Shown: positions 35,902-48,204 of the stretch, piece after piece
How the letters are laid out: each line of letters begins with the position of its first letter
Numbering within the stretch: the stretch's first letter is position 1
NCBI GenBank assembly: GCA_032690845.1
Contig: CM064434.1
Location: forward strand, 9,984,108 to 10,048,107
DNA from: Eleusine coracana subsp. coracana
Lineage: Eukaryota; Streptophyta; Magnoliopsida; Poales; Poaceae
Direction of reading: 5' to 3'
Length of the DNA: 64,000 nt
Notes under the pieces: generated by a model
Databases searched by the model: none
What the model was told of the DNA's origin: nothing
What the model saw: the letters and a program-made list of their open reading frames with translations, nothing else
Made by a program: the position numbers and the translations under genes

Positions 35902-38690
35902 ATGGCTGAACTTCCCATCATCCAATACTCTCCGGACTTCAAGATCTCCTTTGGATCGCTCGACTTCATGGTTGGTGACAATGGGGCCCTAGGTCTAAAC
36001 AAACACAGATCAGACTCGACCACAGCCAGCCCCATGGCGTGATCACCGAGTCTGTCTGTCATTATCCCTGCATTGATCCCACTCGGATCCGAGTAGGAAG
36101 ACTCTGCCTTCGGATACGACTCGACATCAGATCGGTCTTTTGATGAGGACACGATCGGATCGACCTACTCATATCCCTATACAGTCAACTTGGTGGATAT
36201 AGTAGATCCTGCTGCTGGAAACCAGGATGAGGATCCAGATGCCGAAGAAGAAGGGAATCCAGCTGGTGGTCTCCAAAACCAGCCGGTCAAAGGAGGCCGA
36301 CAGGATGATAACCCGCCAGCTGATGAATTATCGGTCAGTCACCGCCGTCGACCAAGAGGGTCACGCGGATCGCGTAACGCACGCCGACTGGATCTTGGCC
36401 CTGACCTTGAAGTGGATGGTGTTAAGGTCTACCACACCCCACAGAACAACATCACCGGGGCCAAGACATTGCTTGACACCTTAATGGTTGATGCCCACTA
36501 TCAAACTCCTGCTATGCAGAAGGCGGTGGCTATGCTCAAAGCCGCAGCGGCACAAGATGCTGCAAAGTCTCAGTCGGTCGCAAGTTCCAGCCATGTATCT
36601 CCTCAGGGTCGGCGAAGGCGTGAAGACCTGAGAAATTCTCTCAGCCTTCATGATGGACGAGACACCATCAACTCTCACCACGAGGAGCGCGCTCGGGACA
36701 ACCGACGCTATGAGGAAGAGCGGCGTGAATGAAGGATGGATTCCCGACGGGAAGACCGGTGGGACGACCGACGAGAAGACCGACGGGACAACCAACGGGA
36801 TGATCGTCAGAATCCTCCTCCAAGAGACAACCGTAACGACCGACATCGATATGATGATCGGGATCGGCGTGATAATGATGTCAATCGACGACATCGTCAT
36901 GATGAGGATGTTGGCCCACGCCACCGTCGTAGCCCAACCACGTCCCCAGACCGACAAAGGCGGTCACCAACGCTGACTGATGACGAGATCGATGGCATCA
37001 AGGCTTATGTCCCTCGGCTTCGCATTGCTCAATGGCCGAAAGGATTCAAGCCAGTTCCTATTGAAAAATATGATGGACAAACCAATCCCCGAGAGTGGTT
37101 ACAACTCTATAGCACGGCAATTCAGTCGGCTGGAGGTGATTCCTACGTAATGGCTAATTACCTTCCGGTCTGCTTAGATCCTGCCGTTCGGATATGGCTC
37201 ACATCTCTACCTGAGGAGTCAGTCACATCCTAGGGAGACCTCAACCGGAAACTCATAGAATGTTTCCAAGCGACTTGCAACCGACCGGGCAACCACTTCG
37301 ACCTCACTCGGATCAAGCAGAAAGGAGACAAGCCTCTTCGTGACTACATCAAGCGGTTTTGCGCTAAGAAGGCTGAGATCCCCAACGTCCCCGATCAGCA
37401 AATCATTACTGCCTTTCTGGGTGGAATTCACAGTGACGATCTGGTCCAAGAAATTGGTCGGAGGAACCATGATCTCAAGCTCACCGCTCAAGAGTGCTTC
37501 GAGATTACTGATAAGTATGCATCAGGGGAGTCTGCACTTGATGATATCCGAGGAAAGGGCAAGGAGAAGCGGTCGGACAAGCCTGAGTCCTCCAAGAAGG
37601 ACAAGAAGAGAAAACCTGACAATGCTGTCAACACAGTGGATCGATTTTGGAAGAATCCACGGATGAACCAGCCGTCCACTGATGAGTTGCTGAGTGGTAT
37701 CTGCCCTTGGCACCCCAAGGGAAACCACAAAGCAAAGGATTGCTATTATCTGAAGCGTTTTGCAACAGCTGCGCTCAAGGTGGCCAAAGATCCCCCGAGG
37801 CGCAACAACAGCAACAAAGACCAGCCTAAGGATGATGATGACAAGGACGATTCAGGAGAGTTCCAGGAGCCCCGCAAAGAAGTAAACTTCATCTTCGAAG
37901 GACCGGATGCCTACACATCCAATCGCAAGCAAAAGTTAGAGGTTCGAGAGATTAACTCGGTGGAGCTAGCTACCCCACAGTACATGAGGTGGTCTGAGAT
38001 GCCAATCACCTTTGATCGGTCGGACCATCCAAAACATCTAGCAAAACCAGGTCACTACCCATTGGTGCTTGCTGCGACTATGAAGGAGGTGAAGTTCAAC
38101 AGAGTACTCATCGATAGAGGAAGCAGTTTGGACCTAATCTTCACTAGGACCCTTCAAGAGCTCGGCCTGTCAATCAATGACCTCCAACTGAGTTCTTCAC
38201 CCTTCCATGGGATTGTGCCTGGCAAGACTTCAGTCCCAATTGAACAAATCACTCTGCCAGTCACTTTTGGCACCCGTGATAATTTTAGGATAGAGCATAT
38301 CCTCTTCCAGGTGGCAGACTTCGAGTCAGCATACCATGCTATCATCGGTCGACCGGCGATGGCCAGGTTTATGGCTGTTCCGCACTATCCGTATCTCACC
38401 CTCAAGATGACGGGCCCGAACGGAATAATCTCCCTCCATCTGATCTTCGGAATTCTTTTGATTGCGATGTACAGAGTTGTGAGATGGCCACCAAACAGTT
38501 GATGCTGTCAGACCAAAAGGAGATCCAGAAGGCGGTCGGCATAGAGGAGCAGACTGGAACGGAGGTTCCTACAAAGAAACCTACCAAGGACAAGATCCAG
38601 ACCGATGACATCCAAACCAAGGAGATTTCGCTCGATCCTGAGGACCCCGATAAGGTGACTTATGCTGGAGTCAACCTTGATGAAAAATAG
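35902..38690 (+). pseudogene. Tat copy 1 gag and protease (broken)
   Basis: One frame starting near MAELPIIQYSPDFKISFG. It runs through an Arg/Asp-rich linker (DRREDRRDNQRDDRQ) into a Retrotrans_gag domain (WLQLYSTAIQSAGGDSYVMA; FLGGIHSDDLVQEIGRRNHD) and a CX2H-type basic segment (CPWHPKGNHKAKDCYYL). The aspartic protease follows (VLIDRGSSLDLIF), where the usual D-G-G is D-R-G. In-frame stops are at 36040, 36094, 36730 and 37231. A one-base deletion near 38440 shifts the frame to 38484-38690. A TAG at 38688-38690, shared with copy 2, separates this part from RT. The shared and private stops show decay both before and after the two copies diverged. Confidence 0.88.
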
Positions 38691-39535
38691 GAACTCGCGC
38701 TCACTCTTTTCCCCCAGGAAAATAGGGATATCTTTGCATGGAAACCATCTGACATGCCGGGAGTTCCAAGGGTAAAGATTGAGCACGTGTTAAGGGTACC
38801 TCTAGGGGCTACCCCGTTCGCCAAAGGCTTAGATGATTTGCACAAGATCACAAGGACGCTATGAAGAAGGAGATAGTTAGATTGTTAGAAGCTAAGTTAT
38901 AAAGGAGGTGTATCATCCCGGCTGGTTAGCAAATCCAGTCCTTGTACCTAAAAAGAATAAAGAGTGGAGGATGTGTGTTGATTATACCGATCTCAACAAG
39001 GTCTGCCCAAAAGAACCCTTCGCTCTTCCTCGTATTGATCAGATTGTAGGTTTGACAGCCGGGTGTGAGCTTTTAAGCTTTCTGGATGCCTATTCAGGCT
39101 ATCACCAGATCCCACTGAGAGTCGAAGATCAGATCAAGACTTCCTTTATAACCCCCTTTGGCGCCTATTGCTATATCACTATGCCGTTCGGTCTGAAAAA
39201 TGCTGGCGCGACTTACCAACGAGGTATTCGACGCTGCCTTGCCACTCAGATCGTTCGGAACGCTGAAGCGTATGTTGACGACATTGTTGTCAAGACTCGG
39301 AAAGTTGAAGAACTTCTCTCTGACCTGGCAGAGACCTTTGACAATCTGAGATATTATTCAATAAAGCTGAATCCTAAAAAGTGTGTTTTTTGGGGTTCCA
39401 TCGGGAAAGTTACTCGGTTACATCATTTTGAAACGAGGTATAGAGGCTAACCCAGATAAAATCAAGGCAATCCTTGATATGAAGCCGCCTCATTCTCAAA
39501 GGGACGTTCAGAAGCTGACCGGATGCATCTCAATT
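38691..39535 (+). pseudogene. Tat copy 1 reverse transcriptase (broken)
   Basis: RT motifs in order: PVLVPKKNKEWRMCVDYTDL, LPRIDQIV, DAYSGYHQIPL, FGLKNAGATYQR and the catalytic NAEAYVDDIVVKTRK, so the active-site YVDD is intact. Single-base losses or gains in homopolymers (about 38815, 38898 and 39388) break the frame compared with copy 2. The sequence leaves RT near 39533 (GGATGCAT) and joins the integrase region directly, deleting the RT thumb and RNase H that copy 2 still has. Confidence 0.88.
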
Positions 39536-40579
39536 CTTGAAGGCCAGAAGTTGGTAGAAGAGATTCATTCGGGAATATGCAGCAATCATGCAGCTTCCAG
39601 GACTTTTGTTGGCAAAGCTTTTCGACAAGGGTTTTATTGGCCCACGGCGGTCGAAGATGCACACCAAGTTGTTCAGAAGTGTGAGGGTTGTCAATTCTTC
39701 GCTCAACAAACACATGTGCCTTCATAGCAACTTCATATGGTACCATTGACTTGGCCTTTTGCTGTTTGGGGGCTTGATATTGTCGGTCCTTTCAAGAAAG
39801 CGCCAGGCGGGTTCACTCATTTGTTTGTTGCTATCGACAAATTCACCGAGTGGATTGAAGCGAAGCCGGTCGGCAAGATTACATCCAAGAAGGCGATCGA
39901 GTTTGTCAAAGATATATTCACTCGGTTTGGAGTTCCTCATGATATCATTACCGATAATGGCACTCAATTCACTTCAGTGGAGTTCCGAGACTTTGCCGAT
40001 GAGATGGGAATAGAGATCCACTTTGCATCAGTGGCTCATCCGAAAAGCAACGGGCAGGTCGAACGGGACAATGGTATGATTCTTCAAGGATTAAAGCCGC
40101 GGATATTTTACAGACTCAAACCTTATGCCGGTCGGTGGGTCAAGGAGTTGCCTTCAGTCCTTTGGGGGCTTCGGACAAACACCAGTCGGGCTACTGGACA
40201 ATCACCTTTTTCATTGGTCTATGGCTTAGAAGCTATGTTGCCGACTGAGGTCAGTCTTGTCTCGGCACGAGTTCAAGCGTATGATGAAAAGCTTTCTGAG
40301 GAGAACCGAGAGATTGATTTGATTGCGGCAGAGGAGTTGCGCGATCGCACTCTATTTTGATCGGCACTCTATCAACAAGGCTTGCGTCGTTATTATGATA
40401 AGAATGCCCGCAGTCGCCACTTTCAAGTTGGAGACCTAGTGCTTCGCCGAGTCCAATCGACAAAGAATCAGCATAAGCTCTCTCCGAAGTGGGAAGGGCC
40501 GTATGTAGTGAAGGAAGTCACTCGCCCGGGGGCTTACCGACTGATGTACGAAGACGGCGATGATATTCCAAACTCCTAG
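39536..40579 (+). pseudogene. Tat copy 1 integrase (broken by few stops)
   Basis: The zinc-binding HHCC region (IHSGICSNHAASRTFVGKAF; CEGCQFFAQQTH) is followed by the core: WGLDIVGPF, AIDKFTEWIEAKPVG, DIITDNGTQFTS, SNGQVERDNGMI (the D, D, E triad) and the C-terminal HFQVGDLVLRRVQSTKNQHK / LSPKWEGPYVVKEVTRPGAY. In-frame TAG at 39725-39727 and TGA at 40358-40360 interrupt it. It ends at 40579. Integrase inserts the cDNA; this copy is the only one with it, because copy 2 is truncated before this point. Confidence 0.88.
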
Positions 40580-41147
40580 AACATAAATCAGCTACGTCAT
40601 TTCTATACTTAGCTATTATTTTGTGTATTTATACATTATTTATGAATGAAACTTTGGTCTTTTTTAATAAAAGATTTTCTGATGATTTTCATTCTATATC
40701 TGTCTTGATTCCTTAATTTATACTATTAAACAATCGAGCCAGGGGGCTAGCAATAATGTCCCATCTCGGTCTAACCATGTTTTGGTTTTGGCCTATTTTT
40801 TGACCGACTTATTATCATGAGATCTTGACATCTTGAGTTTTGGTCTTTATTATTTTGGTCTTACGCTTATACATCACGGTTAAACACTTTGTGCCACACA
40901 TCAGACTACCACTACACTAATCCCAGAGCCAAAAGTGTGAGAGGTCATGTGTCAATTGGTTGATTCTGTTTGTTACGCGATTACGGGTTACAACCTGATA
41001 TGTTATGGTAGACCGATGCAATCTTTGTTTCTCTTGATAGAAACATGTCAATGATATGTCAAACTTCTAAAGCTATAAATGTATAAGATTAGTTTATACA
41101 CAAGTATCATTACAAAAATACTATTAATGTTTTATAATATTACATGA
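40580..41147 (+). other. Tat copy 1 region between integrase and antisense gene
   Basis: AT-rich, no ORF supported. The converging pol and antisense genes would end around here. Confidence 0.5.
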
Positions 41148-44019
41148 TTATATCTCCTTTGAAGGAGAAGAAGAGTCAGCCCGAAGTTCGACCTCTGGAG
41201 TTGCTAGGGGAGTCAGCACGGTCGGATTGATTTCTATATTTTCGACCAAGGCCTGGGAAGTCTCTAGCATGGAATCCAGGAGCAGCTGACATTGGTCGTC
41301 GGTCAGGTCAGGGTTAAGTCCCTCTTTGATCTTGTCCAATGGCAAAGCAGGAGACCAGGATTGGCAAATCGCCAGCACTTGACTCCCGGCTTCGGTCGCC
41401 ACTCGCCGAGTGTTATGAGCAATGGCTTCTGAAGCATGCTCCAACAAGTAGTCTAGAGAGTGACCTGTCTGCTCTACTCGGTTAGCATGAACATAGTTCA
41501 TTGCTTTTCGAGCGACGTAAGATAGAGCTGCAAATAATAATCATTGGTTAGTATGATCAATAGAAAATCAAGCAGAAGGAAGAAGTCGAAGGTTTACTGT
41601 CAAGTTTACATTTGAAAGATTTGGAGACAGCCTTAGCCTCCTGTATCTTCGCGTCAGACCCCTTCAGCTCCTCCTGCAGCCGAGTGATCTCGGTCTTCTG
41701 GTCTTCAGCCAATTTGGAGAGGCTTTCCTTCTCAACCTTCAAGGCGTCAACGAACCTTTGTTGGTTGGAAGTCAACTTCTCCAGATCGGTGATTTTTTGA
41801 TCACGAGCTAAAAGTAAAGCTTTTAGCATTAGAGTGGTCAGCAGATTGCTTAAATATGGATGGAAGGAAAACTTACCAGCCAGATCTGCACGAACTTGAT
41901 CTAAGACCTTGTTTATCTCTTGTCGGTCGGCCAACAGCTTCTTGTTTTCCTCTAGGGCCTTGGAGAGCTGCTGACCGGTGACTAGCAAGACAAATAAGAA
42001 GTTAGTCTAAAACATAAAGATAAGAAGATTAGGCAATCAAGGACATATCAAAAGTTTTGGCTTCCAGATATTCCACTCTAGCCTGCTTTCGCTCCACAAG
42101 AGCATATACTTTCTGATATATAGAAGATAAATGAGCTAAAAGATGAGAGCGAAGCAAGGTAAAAGAATAATGTTGAGTTACCTTGCTGGACTCCCGGTGT
42201 TGGTGCAAAATCTCCGTATCCTCTACCTCAGGCCGACCAGGCATATCTACAGGAAGAGTTCTTTTACCTTTGTCAAGAGGCAAAGAGATGTTAGTCGGAG
42301 TGGTCTAAGACAGAGGCTCGGGAGTGGAGGCAGGAACCGTCTGTTCAAACGGTCTATCCACTTCAGTCAGCGCATTTGAAGACTTGCCAACCAAATGGGA
42401 CACACCAGTCGGACGAAGTGGGAGCGCAGACCAAGTATCCTCAGATCCCTGAGCACTCTGAGAATCACTTATCTGACTGCCAAGAATAAATAAATAAATA
42501 AAAGAAAGAGGTCAGGAGATGTTGAGATCAACAATAAGAGACAAGGAGTATATGGTTTAAAGATTAAACATGGGAACCTTCTTGAGCTTGATCCGGCATA
42601 ACCTCTTCTTTGAAGAAGTTGACTGAAAATCAGTCTCCTTCCTCTTTTGAGAGGGCTGGTCAGCCTTGCCAGTCTGCACTACCTCTTCCGTTGACCTCTG
42701 AGTTTGGCTCGGAGGCTCCGATCGATCTGAAGGTCGGCTGGAGGTTGCAGGAGCAGGTTGACCAGCATCTGCGGCAGTTATTTCTTCATCGTCGTCCTGG
42801 TACCACACATATTGGCGACGGCGTGCGATGGTCCGCTTCTAGAGCTTGTCAGGGGAGGCCAGAGTAACAACGGGAGTGACGCTGACTGGCTGAGCACCTA
42901 CGGAGGAACTTGAACCCCTGGCGCCGGTCAGCGGTGTCTTCTTGACATAATCAGGTCCCTCAGTATCAGTCTGAGGGAGCGGGGGATGAGATACATAAGT
43001 ATCCATCACCTGCATAAAGATCAAAACAATGAGTACAATCTCAAGATAGGGTAACAAGGGCTAGCTAAAGGCAGACTAAGGCTTACTCGGGCTCGTAGTA
43101 TGCCGTTGTTATACGCCTTTGAGACCAAAGAATGGTCCTGAAGGATTTCCCCTTCAAACATCTTCACCAAGCGTCTTCGGCGAAGTTCGCCATTTGGTGG
43201 ATCCGGCACCTCCCTGGTCTCATCCTCATTAACATAGTCCCATGCCGGGTGACATTGAAGCTTCAGGGGCTGAACTCGTCGGATGATAAAGCTTTTTGCC
43301 ACTGTGATGCCATCGACGCCTTCAGCCTTCAGATTGGCAATTTTCTTGAGCAGGGCGACCACTTGAGGATCAGTCGGATCGGGCCTCTCTGTCCAATGTG
43401 CTTGGGGAATAGCCTTTGCACCAGTGAAGTCGGCAAGAACAGGGGGAGGGTTGTCACAATAGAACCACTCATCCTTTCAATTCTTGTTTCCGGTCTTCAA
43501 TGGAACATTGATGTAGACCTCCTTCTTGCATAACTAGACGCCAACACCGCCTATGGCCACTTGGTTTTCCGTGGTGGGCAGCGGTTGGAGGACAAACAGA
43601 TGGCAGAAGAGATCGAAATGGGGAAGAATGCCAAGAAAAGCTTCGCACAAATGTACGAAGATGGCAATAAGAAGAATGGAGTTGGGATTGAAGTTGACAA
43701 GCTCAATCCCAAAGAAAAAAAGGAGCCCGCGCAAAAAACTGCAGCAGGGAACTCCAAAGCCATGCTCAAAGAATGAGCAAAACACTACGATCTGCTGATG
43801 AATGGGAATGGGGCAGGATTCACGGGGTACCTTCCAGTCGATCCGAGCCTGCTCTGGAAGGACGCCATCCAACACTATCTTGTTCATGTCAGCCTGTGAA
43901 AGGCTGCTCTTTGAGAACTCCCGAAGTTGCTCCGGGATGTCAACCTCCGACGAGGACGACGCGGCGGTGGCGGCAGCGGAAGAAGCTGGGATCGAAATGG
44001 AAGTCCTCTTGCGACCCAT
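41148..44019 (-). pseudogene. antisense spliced ORF of the Tat element (putative gypsy-type transposon family, PF04195-like)
   Basis: On the strand opposite gag-pol. ATG at 44019 (MGRKRTSISI), a conserved block (PIHQQIVVFCSFFEHGFGVP; FFGIELVNFNPNSILLIAIF; HLCEAFLGILPHFDLF) typical of PF04195, then WFYCDNPPPVLADFTGAKAI. Exon 1, 43087-44019, exon 2, 42578-43009, and exon 3, 42182-42472, join in frame with GT/AG borders. Further exons at about 42050-42114, 41876-41980 and 41601-41808 encode coiled-coil (LEKLTSNQQRFVDALKVEKE). The last, 41148-41529, begins after TTTGCAG and encodes LPLDKIKEGLNPDLTDDQCQ. The product would be about 800 residues. A few TAG/TGA codons (near 43535, 43480 and 42306) break it, and each is consistent with a C-to-T or G-to-A change. 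Its role is unknown; antisense ORFs have been reported in Tat-lineage elements. Confidence 0.82.
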
Positions 44020-44224
44020 CGCGAACAGGATTAAACGCGGTGAAGGAGTTCGAAAAACTTTGCCAAAGCTCGGGGGCTAAACGCGGCGGGATCTGTGGTG
44101 GCCGGAAGCGAGAAAGCTAACCCTAGCCAGAAAAATAGAGGAGTCGCGAGAGCAGAGAAGGCGCAAGGAAGATGAAGAGTTCGCGGGCAAATGCGGCATG
44201 GACTGAAGGTCAACACTGGTGCAA

Positions 44225-44235
44225 CCTTTTATACC
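44225..44235 (-). promoter_or_regulatory. candidate TATA box for the antisense gene
   Basis: GGTATAAAAGG on the minus strand, about 206 nt upstream of the antisense ATG, in the untranslated interval between that ATG and the downstream LTR. Confidence 0.5.
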
Positions 44236-44953
44236 CTGGCCTTTTTGACCTAAGGGTCCCATGGGCCAGGGTGGACCGTACTGTAGTGCGACCTTAATAT
44301 TATCTTAAACGTTAATTATGGGCCTAAGCCCATTAGGGTTACAAACCCAGAAAAATGAGACTCGGGGGCTTCTTTGATGAGAGGTACCCGAGAATTATTT
44401 CGCCATATCTATGTGATTTGATGATCATGTGGCAAAGGACTTGATGGTCATATGGTACAAGTTCAAAGGTTATGGTATTGACTAATGTCAAATAACCAGA
44501 ATTACCAAATTTGGACTTGAACCGGTGATTGGAATTAGGGAAGAGCTATTTTGACAAAAGTCATTTAGATAAATATTGAATATGACTAGAGTCATAAAAT
44601 TCCGACCGACCTATCACTCGGGAATAATATGTGCCACTCGGCCGGTCTAATGATCGGTCAACAAAGTGGTCACTTAGCAATAGGACCCAAGGGTTTGATA
44701 ACCAGAGGTCTAAAAGATTCAAACTTGATGGTTTGAATATCTATAAACAAATTAATAAGAGCTAATACAATTAGACTCTTGCATTATTTGTTAGTCTCCA
44801 AATTATACAAGAGTCGGGGGCCACACCTGATCAGGTGCACCTGCCCGGTGCACCAGATCTATCAAAAACTTCGATAACGAGGTCTTCCTAATTTATGATC
44901 TTTAGATCACTCAGAGAATTAAAGCTCAAAATCAGAAAGCACTCAGGGGCTGC
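44236..44953 (+). other. 3' untranslated part of Tat copy 1 with polypurine tract
   Basis: No ORF. It includes a palindromic patch near 44827-44868 (CCTGATCAGG and GGTGCACCTGCCCGGTGCACC). It ends in CACTCAGGGGCTGC, the purine tract directly before the second LTR. Confidence 0.6.
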
Positions 44954-45362
44954 TGTGGGATACATGCTTTACGGGTATCCTCATACAAGGCTAAAGTCGG
45001 TGGCCGACCAGGTACTTCATCAACAAGGAAGCCGACCGACTCGGCTTGGAGTGCAAGATAAGAAAGATTAGACTTGCCATATGGAACCATTGTAGAGTAT
45101 GACTAGGACTCTGCTTGTACCCCCCTGCTGACCGGATATATAAGGCGGTAGGGTACCCCCCATGAGGAGGGGTCGAAAGATAGTTGGAGGCAATCTAGGC
45201 TTAACATCTCATGACAATCAATACAATATAGAACACAGGACGTAGGGTTTTTACTCTCATTGAGAGGGCCCAAACCTGTATAATTTAGCATCTTGTGTAA
45301 CCATCATAGTTCTTGGTCTTGACGTAGCCCTATATATTTACTGCCGGTCTTAAGCATCGATA
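44954..45362 (+). repeat. second LTR of the Tat complex
   Basis: 409 bp, TGTGGGATAC...CATCGATA. It is preceded by a polypurine tract (so it is the 3' LTR of copy 1) and followed by a primer-binding site at 45364-45383 (so it also serves as the 5' LTR of copy 2). Confidence 0.92.
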
Positions 45363-45363
45363 G

Positions 45364-48204
45364 TTGGCGCGCCAGGTACGGGACAAGACTCGCCGGGATT
45401 CTTCGTCGACTATGATGACCGAACTTCCCATCATCCAATACTCTCCTGACTTCAAGATCTCTTTTGGATTGCTCGACTTCACGATCGGCGACAATGGAGC
45501 CCTAGGTCTGAACAAACATAGATCAGACTCGACCGCAGCCAGCCCCATGGCACGATCACCGAGTCTGTCTGACATTATCCCTGCATTGATCCCACTCAGA
45601 TCCGAGCAGGAAGACTCCGCCTTCGGATACGACTCGACATCAGATTGGTCTTTTGATGAGGACACGGTCGGATCGACCTACTCATATCCCTATACAGTCA
45701 ACATGGTGGATATAGTAGATCCTGCTGCTGGAAACCAGGATGAGGATCCAGATGCCGAAGAAGAAGGGAATCCAGCCGCTGGTCTCCAAAACCAGCCGAT
45801 CGAAGGAGGCTGACAGGATGATAACCCGCCAGCTGATGAATTATCGGTCGATCACCGCCGTCGACCAAGAGGGTCGCGCGGATCGCGTAACGCACGCCGA
45901 CTGGATCTTGGCCCTGACCTTGAAGTGGATGGTGTTAAGGTCTACCACACCCCATAGGACAACATCACCGGGGCCAAGAGATTGTTTGACACCTTAATGG
46001 TTGATGCCCACTATCAAACTCCTGCTATGCAGAAGGCGGTGGCTATGCTCAAAGCCGCAACAGCACAAGCTGCTGCAAAGTCTCAGTCGGTCGCAAGTTC
46101 TAGCCATGTATCTCCTCAGGGTCGGCAAAGGCGTGAAGACCTGAGAAATTCTCTTAGCCTTCATGATGGATGAGACACCATCAACTCTCACCACGAGGAG
46201 CGCGCTCGGGACAACCGACGCTATGAGGAAGAGTGGCATGAATGAAGGATGGATTCCCGATGGGAAGACCAGTGGGACAACTGATGAGAAGACCGACGGG
46301 ACAACCAACGGGATGATCGTCAGAATCCTCCGCCAAGAGACAAACGCGACGACCAACATCGATATGACGATCGGGATCGGTGTGATAATGATGGCAATCG
46401 ACAACATCGTCATGATGAGGATGTTGGCCCACGCCACCGTCGTAGCCCAACCACGTCCCTAGACCGACAAAGACGGTCACCAACGCTGACTGATGACGAG
46501 ATCGATGGCATCAAGGCTTATGTCCCTCGGCTTCGCATTGCTCAATGGCCGAAAGGATTCAAGCCAGTTCCCATTGAAAAATATGATGGACAAACCAATC
46601 CCCGAGAGTGGTTACAACTCTATAGCACGGCAATTCAGTCGGCTGGAGGTGATTCCTACGTAATGGCTAATTACCTTCCGGTCTGCTTAGATCCTGCCGT
46701 TCGGATATGGCTCACATCTCTACCTGAGGAGTCAGTCACATCCTGGGGAGACCTCAACCGAAAACTCATAGAATGTTTCCAAGCGACTTGCAACCGACCG
46801 GGCAACCACTTCGACCTCACTCGGATCAAGCAGAAAGGAGACAAGCCTCTTCGTGACTACATCAAGCGGTTTTGCGCTAAGAAGGCTGAGATCCCCAACG
46901 TCCCCGATCAGCAAATCATTACTGCCTTTCTGGGTGGAATTCGCAGTGACGATCTGGTCCGAGAAATTGGTCGGAGGAACCATGATCTCAAGCTCACCGC
47001 TCAAGAGTGCTTCGAGATTGCTGATAAGTATGCATCAGGGGAGTCTGCACTTGATGATATCCGAGGAAAGGGCAAGGAGAAGTGGTCGGACATGCCTGAG
47101 TCCTCCAAGAAAGACAAGAAGAGAAAACCTGACAATGCTGTCAACATAGTGGACCGATTTTGGAAGAATCCTCGGACGAACCAGCCATCCACTGATGAGT
47201 TGCTGAGTGGTATCTGCCCTTGGCACCCCAAGGGAAACCACAAAGCAAAGGATTGCTATTATCTGAAGGGTTTTGCAATAGCTGCGCTCAAGGTGGCCAA
47301 AGATCCTCCGAGGCGCAACAACAGCAACAAAGACAAGCCTAAGGATGATGATGATAAGGATGATTCAGGAGAGTTCCAAGAGCCCCGCAAAGAAGTAAAC
47401 TTCATCTTCGGAGGCCCGGATGCCTACACATCCAAGCGCAAGCAAAAGTTTGAGCTTCGAGAGATTAACTTGGTGGAGCCAGCTACACCACAGTACATGA
47501 GGTGGTCTGAGATGCCAATCACCTTTGATCGGTCGGACCATCCAAAACATCTCCCAAAACCAGGTCGCTACCTATTGGTACTTGCTGCGACTATGAAGGA
47601 GGTGAAGTTCAACAGAGTACTCATCGATGGAGGAAGCAGTTTGGACCTAATCTTCACTAGAACCCTTCAAGAGCTCGGTCTGTCAATCAATGACCTCCAA
47701 CCGAGTTCTTCACCCTTCCATGGGATTGTGCCCGGTAAGACTTCAGTCCCAATTGGATAAATCACTCTTCCAGTCACCTTTGGCACCCGTGTTAATTTTA
47801 GGACAGAACATATCCTCTTCCAGGTGGCAGACTTCGAGTCAGCATACCATGCTATCATCGGTCGACCGATGATGGCCAGGTTTATGACTGTTCCGCATTA
47901 TCCGTATCTCACCCTCAAGATGCTAGGCCCGAACGGAATAATCTCCCTCCACTCTAATCTTCGGAATTCTTTTGATTGTGATGTACAGAGTTGTGAGATG
48001 GCTACCAAACAGTTGATGCTGTCAGACCAAAAGGAGATCCAGAAGGCGGTCGGTATAGAGGAGCAGACTGGAACGGAGGTTCCTACAAAGAAAACTACCA
48101 AGGACAAGATTCAGACCGATGACATCCAAACCAAGGAGATTTTGCTCGATCCTGAGGACCCCGATAAGGTGACTTATGCTGGGGTCAACCTTGATGAAAA
48201 ATAG
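45364..48204 (+). pseudogene. Tat copy 2 gag and protease (broken)
   Basis: Same frame and domain order as copy 1: MTELPIIQYSPDFKISFG, the Arg/Asp-rich linker, Retrotrans_gag, and the protease with the normal D-G-G motif (VLIDGGSSLDLIF). It is open from 46663 to 47757. Stops lie at 45811 (TGA), about 45955 (TAG), 46171 (TGA), near 46243 (TGA, shared with copy 1), near 46285 (paired TGA codons) and 47758 (TAA). Where copy 1 is open at these positions it has CGA, CAG or CAA. The TAG at 48202-48204 is shared with copy 1. Confidence 0.88.

Noticed and set aside
43534..44120. Plus-strand ORFs opposite the antisense gene's first exon
   Set aside because: The minus-strand frame has a conserved family block and spliced continuation; the plus-strand frames are shadows.
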